Below are positions 5,088-7,161 of a stretch of DNA of 7,161 nt, one piece after another. A program made the position numbers and the translations under genes. Source of the DNA: Anaerolineales bacterium (GTDB lineage Bacteria > Chloroflexota > Anaerolineae > Anaerolineales > UBA6663); NCBI GenBank assembly GCA_017999235.1, contig JAGOBN010000204.1, forward strand, positions 1-7,161, read 5' to 3'. The notes below the pieces were generated by a model. The model saw only the letters and a program-made list of their open reading frames with translations. It had not been told where the DNA came from and searched no databases. Position 1 is the first letter of the stretch. Every line of letters starts with the position of its first letter.

Positions 5088-6567
5088 AGCCGCCGCCGGC
5101 CGGCCCGCCCAGCCCGCCGTCGGTCAGCGCGCGCAGATCGCCCAGCATCGCGTCCACGGCGGCCAGGATGATGGGCGCGCCCGTGTCCTTGTGATACAAC
5201 TCGCCCCGCTCAATGCGCTCCGCCGCCGCCTCCCGGATGGTGATGTTGCGGTGCATGGCGGTCTTCACCAGCTCGGCCGCCGCCTGGTAACCGATGAGCG
5301 GGTTGAGCGCCGTGGCCACGATGGCGTTCTTGCCCAGCCAGCCCTCCGCCTTGGCGCGCTGAGCGGTCACGCCCACCACGCAGAACTTGGTAAACGCGCC
5401 CACCGCCCCAATCATGACCTGCATGGCCTCGAACAGGTTGTGGGCGATGATGGGCATCATCACATTCAGTTCCAGTTGGCCGGCCTGCGCCGCCAGCGCC
5501 ACGGTGTAGTCACAGCCCTGGACGTGGAACATGGCCTGGTTGAGCATCTCGGCCAGCACCGGGTTGACCTTGCCGGGCATGATCGAGGAGCCGGGCTGGA
5601 CGGCCGGCAAGCGGATCTCATCCAGGCCCGTGGTCGGGCCGGAGGACAGCAGCCGGAAGTCGTTGGCGATGCGCGTCAGCGTGATGGCCGTCGTACGCAG
5701 GGCGGCGGAAAAATCCGCCGCATCCGCCAGCGACTGCATCGACTCAAATAGGTTATCAGAGGGATAGAGCGTCAGCCCGGTCAGTTCGCTCAGGCGCTGG
5801 ACCATGCGGGCGTGATACTCCGGGTGAGCGTTCAGGCCGGTGCCGGTGGCGGTCCCGCCGATGCCCAGCCGGCGCAAGCCCTCCGCCGCGCGGGCCACGC
5901 GGTCCCGGTCCCGCCGCACGGCCTTGGCATACGCGCCAAACTCCTGGCCGAGGCGCACCGGCACAGCGTCCTGCAAATGCGTGCGCCCGGATTTGACGAT
6001 GTCATCAAACTCACCCGCCTTGGCTTCCAGCGCCGCCGCCAGCCCGTCCAGCGTCTCCAGCAGATCCTCCAGCCGCCACAGGCAGCCCAACCGGATGGCG
6101 GTGGGGATGGTGTCGTTGGTGGACTGGGCCATGTTGACGTGGTCGTTTGGCCCGGCGATGTACTGGCCGCGCGTGCCGCCCAGCAGTTCGGTGGCGCGGT
6201 TGGCGATGACTTCATTGGTGTTCATATTGTGCGAAGTGCCGGCGCCGGCCTGAAACGGGTCCACCACAAACTGGCTGTCCCAGCGCCCGTCCATCACCTC
6301 CTGCGCGGCCTGGACGATCGCGTCCACCAATTGCTCGGCGGAGTAGCGCCGGCCGCCCGCTTCGCGGTCCGCAAACAACCCAAGCGCGCCATTCACCTCG
6401 GCCGCCGCCCGCTTGATGGTGGCCATGCTCCACACAAACGCCCGCCACGGCCGCAGGCCGGAGATGGGGAAATTCAGCACCGCGCGCTGCGTCTGCACGC
6501 CGTACAGCGCATCGGTTGGTACCTGGAGCTCGCCCAGGGAATCTTTTTCAGTGCGGTAGCTGGTCAT
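5086..6567 (-). CDS. aspA: Aspartase/fumarase-superfamily lyase, probably aspartate ammonia-lyase
   Basis: A 493-residue protein, slightly longer than typical members (about 460-480). The superfamily signature GSSIMPGKVNP (326-336) forms the catalytic serine loop. Substrate contacts include AGTSHNMNTNE (109-119), STND (149-152), GRTHLQD (194-200) and GTGLN (241-245). After the signature it continues NPVLAEMLNQ and AGQLELNVMMP, and later LNPLIGYQAA, which resembles aspartases more than class II fumarases (those read KVNPTQ and SGNFELNVF). The reaction would be aspartate to fumarate plus ammonia, in a cytoplasmic homotetramer. Fumarase remains possible, and only kinetics would settle it. The last ten residues are Gly-rich. 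GGAGG abuts a first ATG at 6576 but lies 9 nt from the second at 6567, which is taken as the start. A terminator upstream separates it from the ferredoxin gene. Confidence 0.88.
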   Translation of the reverse strand: MTSYRTEKDSLGELQVPTDALYGVQTQRAVLNFPISGLRPWRAFVWSMATIKRAAAEVNGALGLFADREAGGRRYSAEQLVDAIVQAAQEVMDGRWDSQFVVDPFQAGAGTSHNMNTNEVIANRATELLGGTRGQYIAGPNDHVNMAQSTNDTIPTAIRLGCLWRLEDLLETLDGLAAALEAKAGEFDDIVKSGRTHLQDAVPVRLGQEFGAYAKAVRRDRDRVARAAEGLRRLGIGGTATGTGLNAHPEYHARMVQRLSELTGLTLYPSDNLFESMQSLADAADFSAALRTTAITLTRIANDFRLLSSGPTTGLDEIRLPAVQPGSSIMPGKVNPVLAEMLNQAMFHVQGCDYTVALAAQAGQLELNVMMPIIAHNLFEAMQVMIGAVGAFTKFCVVGVTAQRAKAEGWLGKNAIVATALNPLIGYQAAAELVKTAMHRNITIREAAAERIERGELYHKDTGAPIILAAVDAMLGDLRALTDGGLGGPAGGG

Positions 6568-6576
6568 CGTGGTCAT

Positions 6577-6581
6577 CCTCC
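6577..6581 (-). promoter_or_regulatory. Shine-Dalgarno that sets the lyase start
   Basis: GGAGG touches the ATG at 6576 (zero spacing) and lies 9 nt before the in-frame ATG at 6567, so the second ATG is the functional start. A possible -10 element TAGAAT (6594-6589) lies just upstream, but with no recognisable -35. Confidence 0.7.
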
Positions 6582-6631
6582 ATCTCTAATTCTAGCGTGA
6601 ACAAACCGAAACGCCGGCCGCCAGCGCTGAC

Positions 6632-6661
6632 AAAAAAGAGGCAGCCCAGGTGGACTGCCTC
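6632..6661 (-). terminator. Intrinsic terminator of the ferredoxin gene
   Basis: GAGGCAG (6661-6655 on the minus strand) pairs over 7 bp with CTGCCTC (6644-6638), with extra CC/GG pairing inside across one mismatch. It is followed by six T (6637-6632). It lies 26 nt past the ferredoxin stop. Confidence 0.92.
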
Positions 6662-6687
6662 TCCGATCAGCGTGAGAAAACGGAGCA

Positions 6688-7101
6688 CTACTTGGCGCCG
6701 TAGCCCGGGCCGCCCTTGTAGAATTCGTAGTTTTTCTGGACGTCGCCGCTCAAGTTGACGGTCTCGCCGCCGGCCAGCTCGACCACGCCTTCCAGCTCCA
6801 CGGCCTCGCTCTTGTTGTTGTGGCCGGAGTAGTGCCCGCCCTTGCCGGCGAAAGCGCCGTCGGTGGGGCTGCTCAGCTTCTGACCAGCCTTGGCGGTGTG
6901 CGCGGCCGGCACCTCGTCCTCGGGGAAGATGGCCTCGTACGGGCATTCCGGCACGCACGCGCCGCAGTCAATGCAGGTTTCCGGGTCGATGTACATCCAC
7001 GGCCACTCCGACTCCGGCTTGCCCGGGACGATGCATTCGACGGGGCAGACTTCGATACAGCCCCCGTCGCGCAAGCATAGACTGGTGATAATGTGAGTCA
7101 T
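6688..7101 (-). CDS. Ferredoxin with two Fe-S cluster motifs and a long C-terminal tail
   Basis: A 137-residue soluble electron carrier. Cluster motif I is Cys9-x2-Asp12-x2-Cys15-x3-Cys19-Pro, with a further Cys23 in CPVECI. Motif II is the canonical Cys43-x2-Cys46-x2-Cys49-x3-Cys53-Pro. Asp12 takes the place of the second cysteine, so cluster I is expected to be [3Fe-4S] or an Asp-ligated [4Fe-4S]; cluster II is a normal [4Fe-4S]. The ferredoxin domain ends near residue 65. The remaining 70 or so residues (HTAKAGQKLSSPTDG onward) form a Gly- and charge-rich tail ending YKGGPGYGAK, absent from short bacterial ferredoxins. AGGAG (7112-7108) lies 6 nt upstream of the ATG, and a strong terminator follows. 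The partner enzymes are not in the window. Confidence 0.93.
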   Translation of the reverse strand: MTHIITSLCLRDGGCIEVCPVECIVPGKPESEWPWMYIDPETCIDCGACVPECPYEAIFPEDEVPAAHTAKAGQKLSSPTDGAFAGKGGHYSGHNNKSEAVELEGVVELAGGETVNLSGDVQKNYEFYKGGPGYGAK

Positions 7102-7138
7102 AAGGTTCTCCTAATGGATAGGGATTGAAAGCGAGGTT

Positions 7139-7161
7139 TTACTTCGCCGCCGCGTAGAGCT
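7139..7161 (-). CDS. Possible C-terminal end of an upstream minus-strand gene
   Basis: At the window edge one minus frame reads LYAAAK and then TAA (7141-7139), with G or C in every third position as in the neighbouring genes. Only seven codons are visible, so this is a guess. If real, it would end 37 nt before the ferredoxin ATG. Confidence 0.3.

Noticed and set aside
1..7161. Frequent GGCCGG/GCCGGC palindromes across the window as possible repeat elements
   Set aside because: They lie inside coding frames as ordinary Ala/Gly/Arg codons and have no fixed spacing or flanks.
1..7161. tRNA, rRNA, CRISPR array, insertion sequence or prophage features
   Set aside because: No cloverleaf, rRNA motif, spaced direct repeats, transposase motif or inverted-repeat-bounded unit was seen on either strand.

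Overview
The window is GC-rich bacterial DNA with tightly packed genes and GC-biased third codon positions. No gene is diagnostic of a taxon. The small ferredoxin with a long C-terminal tail and the bacterial RIO-type kinase would fit Chloroflexota (an Anaerolineae-like lineage), but this assignment is tentative and rests on family memory, not a search.

Layout. Plus strand, 1-1273: the 3' part of a DHH/DHHA1 phosphoesterase, overlapped by 11 nt by a hotdog-fold thioesterase. These meet a minus-strand operon tail to tail, with only 2 nt between the two stop codons; both stops lie in the loop of a 7-bp hairpin. Minus strand, 4690 down to 1276: a compact four-gene operon made of RsgA (30S-maturation GTPase), a RIO-family kinase/ATPase, a class I SAM methyltransferase and a RimJ/RimL-like GNAT acetyltransferase. 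The spacings are 3 nt, 59 nt and a 4-nt ATGA overlap.

The 395-nt stretch 4691-5085 lacks a conventional gene but is highly structured on the minus strand. It holds a good sigma70-type promoter, a strong Shine-Dalgarno (SD) sequence with a 25-codon ORF, a hairpin on that ORF's stop, two tandem intrinsic terminators with a small hairpin between them whose loop reads CUCCU, and an AGGAGG with a GTG-started mini-ORF running into the rsgA start. I saw no separate promoter for rsgA and no good SD of its own. The stretch therefore looks like either an independent small-transcript gene or a leader/attenuator for the ribosome-maturation operon. It is the most interesting part of the window.

Minus strand, 6567-5086: an aspartase/fumarase-superfamily lyase, probably aspartate ammonia-lyase, which would make fumarate and ammonia. 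Minus strand, 7101-6688: a low-potential ferredoxin in which the second cysteine of cluster I is replaced by aspartate. It is followed by a textbook intrinsic terminator that separates it from the lyase. The last 23 nt may hold the end of another minus-strand gene.

Together the central operon reads as small-subunit ribosome maturation (RsgA and RIO are both late small-subunit factors in their respective domains), with two possible modification enzymes. The flanking genes are ordinary metabolism.
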